A DNA stretch of 64,000 nucleotides from Apiotrichum sp. Y4204 (Eukaryota > Basidiomycota > Tremellomycetes > Trichosporonales > Trichosporonaceae). Position numbers and translations under genes: made by a program. The stretch covers positions 62,001 to 126,000 of the forward strand of contig JAMYHL010000071.1 of the NCBI GenBank assembly GCA_025531455.1, written 5' to 3'. Each line of letters opens with the position of its first letter. The stretch's first letter is position 1. Positions 25,270 to 37,124 of the stretch are shown in pieces. The notes under the pieces were generated by a model, which saw only the letters and a program-made list of their open reading frames with translations, ran no database searches and was not told where the DNA came from.

Positions 25270-25456
25270 GATTTTTTTTTGTCTTGATGAAGTGGCGAAG
25301 TGGACAGATCAAAACATCAGAGACAACAACTGTTGAGGAGCTGTGTGAGCTCGCGGGTGTCCGTGGGTGGCGTGTTGGGGTGTTGACTCAACTTTTTTTC
25401 CCCAAATGGATACTGCACGGACCTCCATTTACCAGGGACGACGCTGCGGATCTGTG

Positions 25457-25540
25457 GATATGGACAGTGCATAGTGCTTGATACAAGTAGGGGGTAGCAA
25501 CATGCGGGGTATAACAAAGAGATGTCTATGTACAAGAAAA
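25457..25540. repeat. copy B of the ~82-bp duplicated 3'-end segment
   Basis: It lies just downstream of the CSF1 stop codon (25556) on the minus strand, in its presumed 3'-UTR. See copy A at 24523-24604 for the shared blocks. Confidence 0.8.
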
Positions 25541-25555
25541 GAGGTGGCAGCTCGC

Positions 25556-28500
25556 TCATTCCTCCTCGACGGCGACATCGGGCATTTGGCGCTCATAGAG
25601 CTTGAGTAGAAGGTCCATCGCGTCCTCGAGGGGAAGGGTGACGAAGCGGTGTGACCAGGTAGGGAGGTTGCCGACAGAGTTGCGGATCTTGGGGATGAGC
25701 ATGGCAGCGTCGCCGGTCGTCTCTCCCAGGGCACGGAGGCGTGGGATGGGATTGTTCCATGGGCCCGTGCCCCGCCGATTGTAGGCGAGAACCTTCATCT
25801 GCTGATCGGGTTCAGCGGGTTCCGGCACATTCTTTCTCCGTGCAGTAATGATACCACGCCGACGGGCTCGCTTGAGTGCTTGCTCGTCGATGCCACTCAT
25901 GCACTTCTTGAAGGATTTGTAGGCCGAATCGAAGAAGTTGGGAAGGATCATGAGATCACCGTTTGTCTCGCCCCACACAAGGTCAAAGTCGTAGTCCAGC
26001 CTTGGTGGTTCGTTGAGCTCGGTAGACTTCATGGTGAGGGTCATGCTCGGCAAGACAACGACATCGCGGTGACCGCTCTTCACGGCTGCGGTTATGAGAT
26101 CCACAGGGGACATGTCGTGCTGCTCCTTCTCGAGCTTGGTCGCGCGACGACCATCGCTGGTCTGCCACTCGACAAACGCAACATGTAGGAGAAGCTCGCG
26201 CAGTGGGAGACCAGACGGGCGTTCCTCGCGACGAGTGAGGTCTGCCTTGACCTTGCCCACGTAGAAACGATAGAACTCGGCCGTGGTACCGTCCTCGTAG
26301 TCGTCTGCGAAGATTCCAATGTCCAGGCCCACAATCTCGAAACTCATTGTCTGAGCCGTCTTGATATGGTCCTTGGACGGCATCGATCCAGTGGTCGGTT
26401 GCGCCGATGGCAGCACGACAGTGGTCGACGTAGCACTCTCGTTCCGCCGTCGGCTATCCTTGAACGTTTTGGAGCGGTGCGTGGCGATCTTGGTCTGAGA
26501 CTCGACCAGGTCGAAGATGGAGTAGAAGTTGCCAAGAAGACGCGGGATGGCCGGCAGACGTAATACACCACTAAACTTGCCTGCTTTGACAAAAAAGTCG
26601 AGCGCCACTTGAGCCGCGGGATCGTGGGCCGCATATTCGTGCCAGTTGTCCTTGAGAGTCACCGTAGTGGGTTCGAGGTGGAAGCGGACGATATTCATGT
26701 TGTTGATGAACATCTTACCGTCGAGGTCGCCTCCTTCGATCGAGAGGGAGAGTACTGTCGGGTCCGTTGCGTCGGTTGCGCGTGATGACCGGCGAACCGT
26801 CTTAAACTTGAGGTTGTCCGATGTGATGTTGCCCGAAATGTCGCCCTTGGCGGTGATTTGCGTACGCGTAATAGTTGCCTCAATCTCAGCCTTCTCGCCG
26901 TCCGATACGGTGCGGAAGACGATGGGCGCCAATTGGAGGCGAGCCTGCGTGACTGAAACATTGGCGTCAAAGTCCACGCTGCGCAGGCGCACAAGGATTG
27001 CAACACCCAACTTGTCAGTCTGCTTAGTCGGTGCAGGTGGCGTGGTCACAATCGCTGGAGCGGCAGCTGCGGCGCCTTCCGAGTCGGCCAGGAGGGCGCC
27101 AATCTTGGGTGCGTTGTCAACCCAAACAGACATGAAGATGAGCCAGGCACTGAATGCTTCCAACCGGAACTGGACCGAAACCTGGGTGTCAAGGACGACA
27201 GAGAGACCCCGCTGGTTGCGCTCGCTCGTGCACAGGGTGACGGAAAAGGCAAAATCCTTGGCACCCGCGGTGATACAACCACGGTTGGCGTCGGCGAACT
27301 CGTGGGAGAGGTAGGCCGTGACACCCGAAACTGAACCGGCCATACTGGTAGTGTCCTTTCCGCCCAACAAGGTCGATACAGAAAAGCCGCCACTCTCCCA
27401 TTTGAGATCAACATAGGCGTTCGAGTCGGGGGCACACGAAAGGCGGAGCTCGGAGCGATCGATGCGAAGCGTAATCCGAATGCGGAGCTTGCCAGTGGGG
27501 GCATCAGCGATGCGTTCCACGGCGCGCTCAGTGAACATGGAGACCTTTTCGGATTCGAGGGTCTTTGTGGGAACTCGAGGTGACACGTTGGGCGACACGC
27601 TCTGGGTGATCAACGGAGATGGAGGTTCCGCGCGGCTCTTCTTCGCCCTCGTCTCAATGCGGTTCATGATATCCACAAAGAACGGAAGGACTGTGGGATG
27701 GAGCGTGTTCTGGCTCTCGTGGACGGCCATGTTGAACAGAAGGGTGCTGGCGTGGTTGTCGGCGGGCGGAGAACCACTGTAGTCCATCCAGACGGACACG
27801 GTGGGCAGAACAATGTTGTCGTGGCGGGGGCGACCCTTTGCAGATTTGTTGTGCTCACCCACACCCGGCGGCTGGTGAGAGTGCGCATGCTGTCCCGGGC
27901 GATGAAGTTCCACCTTTCCGCTGTTAAAGCGGAACGACATGCGAACCATCAGCTGCTTTCCAGGAGCAGCAGATGTCGAGGTGTCGTATTTAGCCGTCAT
28001 GGAATCCGTTGGCTCGTCGCTCTTCTTCCATTCCGCAAGGTACTGGCGTTCTAGGACTGAGAGCTGCGCCTTACCCTCATCGTACATTTCGGTGAGGCGT
28101 GCAACGCTGTCGGCAATGCTCGGAGTCAGGGAGAGCTTGAAGTCGGTAGCGGCGCAATGGGCGTTTACACTCCATGTCTCCCTGTTGGAAATCAATTGCG
28201 CCTCGCTGTCAATGACTGGCAGTACCATCGAGTTGGTAGCGTGGTGGTGATGGCTGCTGCTGTTGAAATGTTCCGCATTGGAGGGGTCGAACTTCTCAAC
28301 AAACTGCAGATAGGTGCTTTGCACCACGAAACGAGCCGTCTCGTTGCGACTGGTGATGAGACGCAATTCTCGGATGGAGTAGAGCAGGGCCGGTCCAGCA
28401 GTGTTCCTCCTAACATCGATTGTCGACCGAGGGTTCAGTGGGAATGCCACACCGAAACCCTTGATCTCGAATGTGATGAGACGTGCAGCGAACCATGTCT

Positions 28501-31500
28501 CAATGGCCTCCACGCCGTTGACGTCGGTGACAACTTGAAGTTCGGGCGGACCAGGTGTCTCGGCCTGAGAGGCAGGAACGGATCCCTTGGACGAACGGGC
28601 GGGGTCGAGCTTTTTGAGTACCATGGTGGTTTGCTCCTTGACTTCCTCCATCTCATCGCGGTGTACTTGCCGAAGTAGAGTGATGTCCGAGGTCCAGCTG
28701 CGAATCAAGTCGCTCACCTCACTTAACGCCGCGAGATGCATGACCGTGTGAATGCGACTGAGGGTCACATTCAGTTCACCTGGGCTACTCTTCGTTCCTG
28801 GCAGCTCGTGGGCCGAGATGTCGCACGTCATGGAGACAGAGCGCAAACCCTTTGCCGGCTCCGTACTGTGGTACGAGGGCTCATCCGTCATGCGAATCAG
28901 GGATAGTCCAACGTGATTGGCCTTGATTGACCACTTCAGACCTTCACCTTCAGCGTTGCCCACGGAGCTCTGGAGATTGAGAGCTTCAAACATGACCGTT
29001 GTGGGAACGTCATCCGCGCGGAGACCAACCCTGACTCCTGCGAAGCTCGCCTGAATTTTGAAAAGAGGCGGGTCGCTTGCGAGTAACCTTGGCGCCGGAA
29101 TCGGCGAGACCGATTGTGGTTGCCCCTTCCTGTTGTCGCGGTACTCTCGGACAACTTCGATGATATCGCTAGCAATCTTCTGATGGAGGAGCAGCAGACG
29201 GTCGAGTACAGCCGGCTTGATAATTCCAGTGAACAGGCCGAGGTTAATCATGGCCGAAATGTGAGGACGACCGTCAACCTTACGTTTGGAGCCAGTTGCG
29301 CGGATCGAAGGCAGTCTGATAACGCTCGAGTCTCTCGTTTTGATACGATTGGCAGTGGTGTAGGCTCCAACTGTTTGAGGCTGGACGCGCAGACCGAACG
29401 AAATGTTGTCTCCTCCGCCTTGCCGTGTGACATACATCTCACCCATCTCCCAAGCTAGCCAGAGGCCCTTGGCGACATGTGCCTGCAGGCGAACCGAGTT
29501 GAGACGGAGATCCAACGTGAGCTGCTGAGCAGCTGTGAGTGTCTCGCTTTCAGGCTCGGAGACTGGTGGAGTTGTACGACGGCGTTTCTTCATGACAGCT
29601 TTTGCCTGATCGATGGTCGGCTGGTAGAGGTGGTAATGGTCGTCACGCCAGTCGCGCGCGTAGTCGTAAAACGCCTTCATCTGAGGAAGCGAGTCGAACT
29701 GGAACTCGTCGATACCGAGCAACAGCTGAATGTCACCACCCTTTGGCAGAGCGCTGTCAAACTGCTTTTCAGCCGTGCATCGAACGCCACGGAGAGCAGT
29801 GATGATCAGAGCGCGTTCGGTGCTAGCGTCTCCTTCAGGGACGTTAGAGCCTGGATCCTCACGGAGAACCGCTTTGAATGCGAGACAAGTGACGAGAGCA
29901 TGGTTGTGGGACTTGTTATGCACGACCTTCGCAGCCCGGGTACGTCGACTGCGCTGGACATTAATGTCGCCATGTCCTCCTTCGAGAGAGAGGTCCAGAC
30001 GAAGGCCACCTGCTGTGAGAGCAATGGCGACACAATCCAGATGCACATCAACAATGACGGTAGACGCGTGATCGAGGGTCTGGACGACACGAAGCTCTTG
30101 AATCTCCTCGCGGTGGGTATCGATGTGGGTGAGAATGGCCTGAACGCCTGAAAAGAAGCTGTTGCGGATGTCCACAGCAACCTTCTGGACCGTCGCCACG
30201 GAGCGGAGTTCAGACTTCGGAACGCCGGCCTCCCATGAGGTATTCCTTTCTGTCGACAAGGAGGCGGACTCCAGGGCAACCCTGCTCTTCGTGATCGCTC
30301 CAGACTCAAGAAGGCGACCGTAGTGGTTGATGGACAATGTTTCGACGTTGGCAAATACACGAACGGATTTCGGGGCGTATGCGTTGGGCGTTAGACCGGC
30401 AGTCTCGAGATCCTTTCCAAAGGCTTTTTTAAGGAAGGGTTGAGACGCGACCAGTTCGTTTGTCATCCCAAGAACTGAATCAAGTTTGGCCAGCTCTCCT
30501 ACGACAAACTTGGCCATCTCAGGTCGCGATGGGCGTGATTCGGGTTGCGTACTTTGGGGCAGACGCATCCATTGACGCAGACGTGCAAGTGTGTACCAGC
30601 CTGGGTCGCGCCTGATACTGCGTTGGTCGTCGACATGAAGGCCGTATGCAGCCTCATGAACGAATGCCGGAAGCGGGAGATCGGGCACATGCGCAATCTT
30701 CTGGAGAATGTCGTATATCAGGTTTGCCTGAGCATGCGGAGGTTCATGCTTCGGTAGTTGTGAAAATACCTCCTTCCATCGGCTGACGAGGAACGCGGCG
30801 ATAGGTACGCCCGGGGTCGCCGCATGGCCACTGAGGTCGCCTGCCTTCGCTTGGATGTTGATCTGGCTGGGGTCCTTGTGGAATGTAAAGCCGAGGTCGC
30901 GAGAAGTAATGTAGGCGAAGGGAATAATATGCTCGTATCGTGGCTCGACTGGGATCCTCAGGACGTCCATAAGCGAAACGGCCGTCGAAGGCTTCTCATT
31001 CCGGCCGGCCTTGACCACCAGTTCGCGCAGACTGGCCTGCACATTGACTGCAGAAGCATCGTGGTCGTCAAAGTTAGGCGCGGGCTGCTGAACAATTCGG
31101 GCGTTCGCTCCGAGAAGGGCGACCTTTGCGAGGGCTTCGGGGTTGCTGAACGAACCCAGAACAAGGCGGATATCCGTGGTAGGCAGTCCGATCTCAAACA
31201 GGTTGGAGGAGCGACGAACATTCCGCTTCCGCACAGCTGCGACATGGTCGGTAAGAAGTTGATCCATTAGGATCCCCGGCGACGGCGTGACCTTCCCAAT
31301 GCCCCCCACAAGCGCATGTGCTGAAATGATTGTTTGCGGGTTCACTTCCACGGTGGTCGATTCCAAGGTAACTTTGAAAATGGAGCCGTTGGTGATACTG
31401 ACGGGAACATAGGGCATTTCACGGTCAGCGTCAGAGTCGACGACTTGGCGGCTTGTGCTAAATAGTCTCTGTGCCCTCTGATGAATCCTCTGGAAGGACT

Positions 31501-34500
31501 TGAGGCGGTCTTCCAGGATTGAGGGTATGTCGTGGAAACGGTGGTCCAGGGATGGGTGCGAGCTTTGAGTGGACGCCGACGATGCGGTTGAGACTGAGTC
31601 TGATTCGTCCCCAATCGAGTTGTCGTCCGACAGGTCTGCGGGTTGGACTGCAGCGGGTGACCGAGTTCTCCGTGAGAGCCTAGAGAGTGGTACGCTCCGC
31701 CGCGAATCGTCACTCCATTCAGCGGACGATGTTCCCGGGTCATGTTTGCGAGACATGCTGGTGATTTCCGACACGTTATCATGCCAATGATGCTCACTTG
31801 CCTTGGGACTAGGGAGGTATATGTTGTTGACATGTCGGCCAAGCCACGGCTTGTCGGAGGCTCCGTAGAGATACGGAACGCGACGCCGCTCGTCTTGTTC
31901 CCGAAGGAACTCGTTCTGTTCCTTCGCTTCCTCTTGCCACCCTTCAGGAATTTTGAAAATGTCAACTGAAACGCCCGTACCGAGTGATCCGACAGGCTCC
32001 CAGCCCTTGTTGGGGGAACGGCGGTTCAGGATGTGTGCCTTGATCGAAGGGATACCGAGACCGAGAACTGATCGACACGCCTGTGAAGCCATTGAGCTGG
32101 TGTCAAGGAAGAGGCCTTGAGGTAGTTCGAGTGCAACACCCGCGCAATCAGCTGAGAGAAGAGCGGTTACATGGCTGACGGAGAGCTTCACAAACGTCGC
32201 GTCAGGGGGGGTGGCTTCGATGTACACGGATGTGGGCGCGTTGTCGCGGTCATTAAAGTTGTACCCTATGCTGTCCCCAACGCCTGCAAGGGAGACCTTA
32301 AATTCGGGAGAAAGAAAGGCGGATGCGCGCGTAAAGGAGAGTTCCCAGAGACAGAAGTAGGTGGTCGCCTCGGGCTGGGGACCAAACAAGCGGTTCGCCT
32401 TGATGAATATACCCTCGACAAATACGACGTCCTGGGTTCTCGCGAGAGGCGCTGCCATGTCATTGTAGCTGTCTGCAACGTCGGGGCAAGCCACGACGTA
32501 CGTCGGCGCAGCGTCCACGGTCATGTCCATCTGGAACTCGTTCGTTTTGAGGTCAAGCTGAAGTTGCTGCACGGGTATGGCAATACCCTGGTCACAGCCG
32601 TAGACTTGATCGGACATTAAGACCAGGGAGTCGACGACATCAAGCGTCAAATGCACTGCAAAAGAATCGGACTATGAGTTAGTGGAAACCTCCACTCCTA
32701 CTCACCCTGCCAGGACGGTACTTCTCCATAATGGGATCACCGACTGAGTCTGGGCTGTGGTCGAACTTCTCGAGGAACTCTTGCATGGTAGAGAACTGTG
32801 TAAATCCGCCAAAGTAGTTGTCCTTCACACAGAAGAGGCGGCGGATTGCCCAACCAAGGGCGATAAAGGCGACATTCTGTGCCTCTATGTGTAGTTTGAG
32901 CTTCTCCTGATGGTCCGGGCTTGGCGAGGAGTAGTAGCGATACGACCCCGAAACCCCCACATTCCCTATCTTGCCAACCTCGAGGGGATTCTTGCCAAAC
33001 GTGCGGTGCGTGTCCCAGCCGGGCAGACTCATTTCCACACGGGCATCTTTGGCCTCTATTGTGAAGGGAACAATAGAGAACTCAGGCTTGTAACGCGTCG
33101 ACGACACGGCAACGTACGCGTCAAGGCGTGGGCCGAGTATATCGCAGAACGCTAAAGTCAGCTTCGGAACAGACGAGTAGCGTACCGTTGGCGTCACGAG
33201 AGCGGGGGGCGTCAACAATATTAAAATCATTAATGAACAAGTGGATGGCGTAACGGATAAGTGATATGCGGAACGAATAGTGTACTGGAACAAAGTGGCG
33301 GAAGTCGCCAGTGGCACCGGAACTCCAGTCGCGGGACAGATCTGAGATAAGAGCTACGTGCTCGCGCAATAATCGAATGTCGGGAGTGTCTAGGGTGAGA
33401 TCTAGTCCCCAGTTTCGCTGGGCGTTCCAGACGAGAGGGTTTGGCATGGTCATTGATAGCTGCGGTCAGGACGCGGTGTTGATTACAAACTCACTTTACA
33501 GGATTTGGCAACAATGAAAGACTGCAGATTTACACTTGACGCGATATCCAAGGAGTCAAGATGAAGGACGAGCATGGAGTCGTAACCGTGCTCGCTTGCG
33601 ACTTGTGACTGAGTGTAGTACACAGACGAGTTGGGCCCGACAACAACGTCCAGCCAGCCATATCGACGTTCAGAATCGATCTTTGCGCCCTCAAACATCC
33701 AATCCTACGAGATTAGCAGACGCCCAGAACTGTCCGCCCAAAACTCACCTTTGACGGCTCGCGTGTTGGGATACGGAGCGTCGTTTTGTCCGTCAAGACA
33801 ACATTGACGACAAGGTTGGTATGCAGACGCGTCTCACCGGGTTTGAGCTTGCGGTGCGGTTCGGTGTCAAAGAAGCTCTGGGGTATGAAGGCCTTCTGAA
33901 GAGCATCGCGTTGCCTGTCTGCCCATGGCCCGTAGTTCAGGACACCGCCGTGGATAGCCAGATCGACCGTATACTCCGGTGGAAGATCGACATTGCCGAC
34001 TTGATCCGTGAGATCAAAGTCTCGCGCTTCACCGGGTAATGGAACAGGGCCAGGTGAGTCAGAAGCGTAGCAGAGGTCGAGTGCGCGGGTCTTGAGGATT
34101 GTAGTGACCTTGGCATATTGCCTGTCTTCATTGTGGGTTTGTGATCCCAGTCCCTCATCGTTGATACGGTATCTCGCAAGACCCTTCCATACGCGGTCGG
34201 CCGGCATGCCAGACACTGGCGGCTGCGTGAGGCCGGGGCTGAACAATGGGGGTAGTCGGTTCGCGAGCCATTGAAATCCAAGCCTCGAGGTAAGCTCCGA
34301 CGCGGGCTGTTTGGCGGCTTCAGGTTCGTGCGTTAGAATCTCGTCGTAGGCCCGTTTTCCGTGCGCGAGAAGCGGGCCCGAGTAGTCGGGGTTCGTGCGC
34401 ATGAGCACCGTCACATGCTGAAGGCCCAGATTCACGGACAGCTTCGAGTAATCGCAATGGGACCGTGGTTCTGACACGTCGACCACTCCGTCCGCACGCT

Positions 34501-35348
34501 TAAAGTCCGCGATTAGGACCATGGGCGTCGCGTCACTGCCGAGAATGACCGAACCTGTGATGATCTGGACTTCCATCGGTAATGCCTCCTGGAACCAGCT
34601 CACGCAGTCGATCGGCGTTTCGATATCGACTTCGTCCGTCTCCGAAGGTGCTTTGGGAGGATACGCTTCTGTCAGTACCTTGTCGAGTAGCCGCCACCCA
34701 CAGTGTTCTTCCGCACTTGCACGGGGCTTGGAAGAGGAAGCTGAATCCTCAGGAGACAGGTTGGGACGCTTGCGCAGACCATCCGCAGAGGCACTAAGCC
34801 TGGATGTGCTCGCACTCTCTGAAGGACTGAGTTTATGCTCCTGAGCATCGGTCTCCCGTTGCTTTTCTTCGCGCTTCTTCATTCGCTCGACGATCGCATC
34901 GTATGCCGGTGTGCGGTTGTAGAAGAACGCCTCGGCACCCTCGACGGTGAGGCTGATACGACATGGCAGACGTGCTGTGCGTCAGTACCTAAAGCAATCA
35001 CGCACACAACGCACCTCGCTTGGGGTTATTCGAGCCTGTGTCGCCGTCTTGCCGAACGCGCAGCTTCCAGTAGCGGAATGTAATGTTGCCGTGCAGCACC
35101 CGACACGAGATGTTACTCGAGTGGTACTCTACATCTCTGAACGCGATACGCCCTGCGAGCGGTGATATTTGCAGCGAGCCGATGGATATGTAGGCATTGT
35201 ACCAGCGCCAGGTGACGAGGCGGAGGATCCAGGCGACGGTACTGCCCAGCACACGGTTCCAGTAGAAGAGAAAGGCAGCAGTAGCGATGACCACGACGAT
35301 GAGCTCGCCGAGGAACAGCCAGTTGACCGGCGAAAATTGGTTCACCAT
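25556..35348 (-). CDS. CSF1: Csf1/BLTP1 (Tweek-type) bridge-like lipid transfer protein
   Basis: Six exons (35348-35015, 34974-33749, 33704-33495, 33459-33186, 33151-32706, 32671-25556) encode 3201 aa. The last exon is one 7.1-kb open frame. An N-terminal membrane anchor (about residues 9-30, LGELIVVVIATAAFLFYW) precedes YNAYISIGSLQISPLAGRI, FRYWKLRV and LPCRISLTVEGAEAFFYNR, the N-terminal signature of Csf1. The rest is the long beta-rich rod with low-complexity linkers (for example 31.4-31.8 kb) expected of an RBG-repeat protein. Such proteins anchor in the ER and form a hydrophobic groove that moves phospholipids at membrane contact sites; yeast Csf1 is linked to lipid adaptation in the cold and GPI-anchor supply. 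Yeast Csf1 is slightly shorter. The 34-nt intron before exon 6 is required to keep frame. A TTTTGCAG further in is a decoy acceptor. Confidence 0.93.
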
Positions 35349-36353
35349 CGTACTGCGCTCCCACTTCTACCGGCAGGCGGAGGTGTGCAGCCAAGCAGTG
35401 GCCCAGCGGAGTGGAGGGGAGATGAGAAAGGAGGTGGGGCGGCGTGTGAGTGGGGTGTGTGGTAGGTTGAATGGGAGGCACCGGGCAATGTGACGTCTTG
35501 GGCGGCGGCGGCGGCGGCGCGTGGATGTCTCCTACCAAATCATCGTCTGGGATCTGGATACCGAGTGGCGCTGGGGAAATACGTGTTGTGGGGATGCTTG
35601 CTGGCGTATATTTCGAGTTGGATAACGAGTGAGCGAGTGTTGTGTTGGCCCAAGGAGAGGTGAACTAGAGTTGGTGAAAGAAAAGACCAGATGCTGTTCA
35701 TTTGATCATTCGATCGTTGGGAGCCATGAAGTGCTGCAGAACATGCTTTGCACACGGTGCAACAACAATCCCTCTCCGCGGGATGTGAAGTCGCAGCAGT
35801 TGCACCCACCAGGTGCAATGCATTCGAGCTGAGGGGCATGTGTGGTACGTTCCTCTGCTGACCCGCGTGATCGACCTATGCACACGGGACCAAGCTTCTC
35901 AACTTCGACATCTCGAGATACATGTAAGTCGAGCAATCGAGCAGAATGGGCTTCATCCGGACCCCGACGCGTCCTCACGGCCCATGCTCGATGCTCTACA
36001 ACCTCCACAGCTGCTGACTTCGGACTAGTCGCGCTTCGGACTAGTCGCGATGGCCGCGACTGGTATGCATCAGGTCATGACGTCACCTGCCAAGCTGTAG
36101 TCCGAGATCGCCAGATCCACACATCCCCGATGTATCCTTCTTGCCATCCTGCCACAGATGCGACTCTTATCACGGCGAGAACAATCTTATGTTACATGTG
36201 GCTGGATATCTTATGTAGGTATGGTATTAATGCTGTCGTAATTGTCCTTGAACCGAAAATGTCCGCCGGCGTCGCGATGCAACGACCGACATGTGCCGAG
36301 CTCTTGAGCTTAAAAGAGCTTGAGTTTACGCGTTTCTGCGTCTGCGTGTGCGA
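35349..36353. other. intergenic between CSF1 promoter and the second lectin gene
   Basis: It contains the CSF1 leader with a GGC run (35499-35519) and a short tandem repeat of CTTCGGACTAGTCGC at about 36017-36050. No gene is seen. Confidence 0.5.
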
Positions 36354-37124
36354 TTACAACGCGACAATAGTGGTAAGAGCAGGGCTGGAGGCTGGAGGGG
36401 CGAGTGTGCACGAGTCAGGGGCTGGTGTAGCCGACGGCGACGGCGACGCTGACGACGTGGCCGAAGCCGACTGCGAGGCTGAGGACGATACGGGCTCGGG
36501 GGTGATGCCGTTGACGTAGAAGACCTGGCTGATGTCGTCCGAGCACGGGGCGAGAGACACCTTTGCCGAGTCCGGGTTCAGGAGGGCGAGGGTCTTGGGG
36601 TCCTGCCTGATGTCGCCCGTGACTGCGAGACAGCGGTCCGTGCCCGCGAGCTGGATGCGTGCGCCGCTAATCTTCCACGGACGGCTGTCCTCGTCGCACT
36701 TGGACACCTTGACGCCCGTGAGGTCGTCGTTGGGCACCATGCAAAACTCGTTTGAGCGCGCCTGCATGAGCCGGAGCTTGGAGGTGCCCTCTTCGAGTTC
36801 CCAGCGCCCACCCCACTTTTCGCTCGAGACGCATGCACCGCTGCATGTCAATTTACGCACATGAAGAAGTGTCTGATCACGACGGTAAACTCACACATAG
36901 ACGGGGTTGCCCTCCTTGACCTCCTGGTCGCTGACGACACAGGGGCGGACGCGAGGGGTAGCTCCCTGGTCCGGGTTGATCAAGGTGCCGCACCCAGAGT
37001 CGATGTACCTGCCGTCGGGGGTGTAGTCCGACTTGCACTTGGCAGGCGCGCGAGGCGCGAGAGGCGCAAGAGGCGCGGCGGAGACGAGCGCGAGCGTCGC
37101 GAGGGTGAATGTGGTGAAGAGCAT
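36354..37124 (-). CDS. secreted ricin-B-like lectin domain protein with Ser/Ala/Pro tail
   Basis: Exons are 37124-36895 and 36840-36354, giving 238 aa. A signal peptide (MLFTTFTLATLALVSAAP) is followed by an Ala/Pro linker and a Cys-rich trefoil-like domain (KCKSDYTPDGRYIDSGCG, GGRWELEEG, CMVPNDD, RPWKISGARIQLAGTDRC, VFYVNG). The C-terminal 50 residues are Ser/Ala/Pro-rich (SSSASQSASATSSASPSPS) and end in a weakly hydrophobic SSPALTTIVAL, which could be a cell-wall or GPI-attachment tail although it is short. The fold assignment rests on the pattern of C, W and G residues and is less certain than for the lectin at 23.3 kb. A TATAAGA box on the minus strand lies about 125 bp upstream, as expected for a regulated gene. 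It is probably extracellular or cell-wall located and sugar-binding. Confidence 0.78.

Noticed and set aside
32672..32705. Second frameshift, in CSF1 at the exon 5/6 junction
   Set aside because: It appeared out of phase with the TTTTGCAG acceptor, but using the earlier CTAACTCATAG acceptor gives a 34-nt intron and a closed frame.
25556..35348. FMP27/Hobbit (BLTP2) instead of Csf1 (BLTP1)
   Set aside because: The N-terminal anchor followed by IGSLQISPLAGRI and RYWKLRV fits the Csf1 N-terminal region better than Fmp27.
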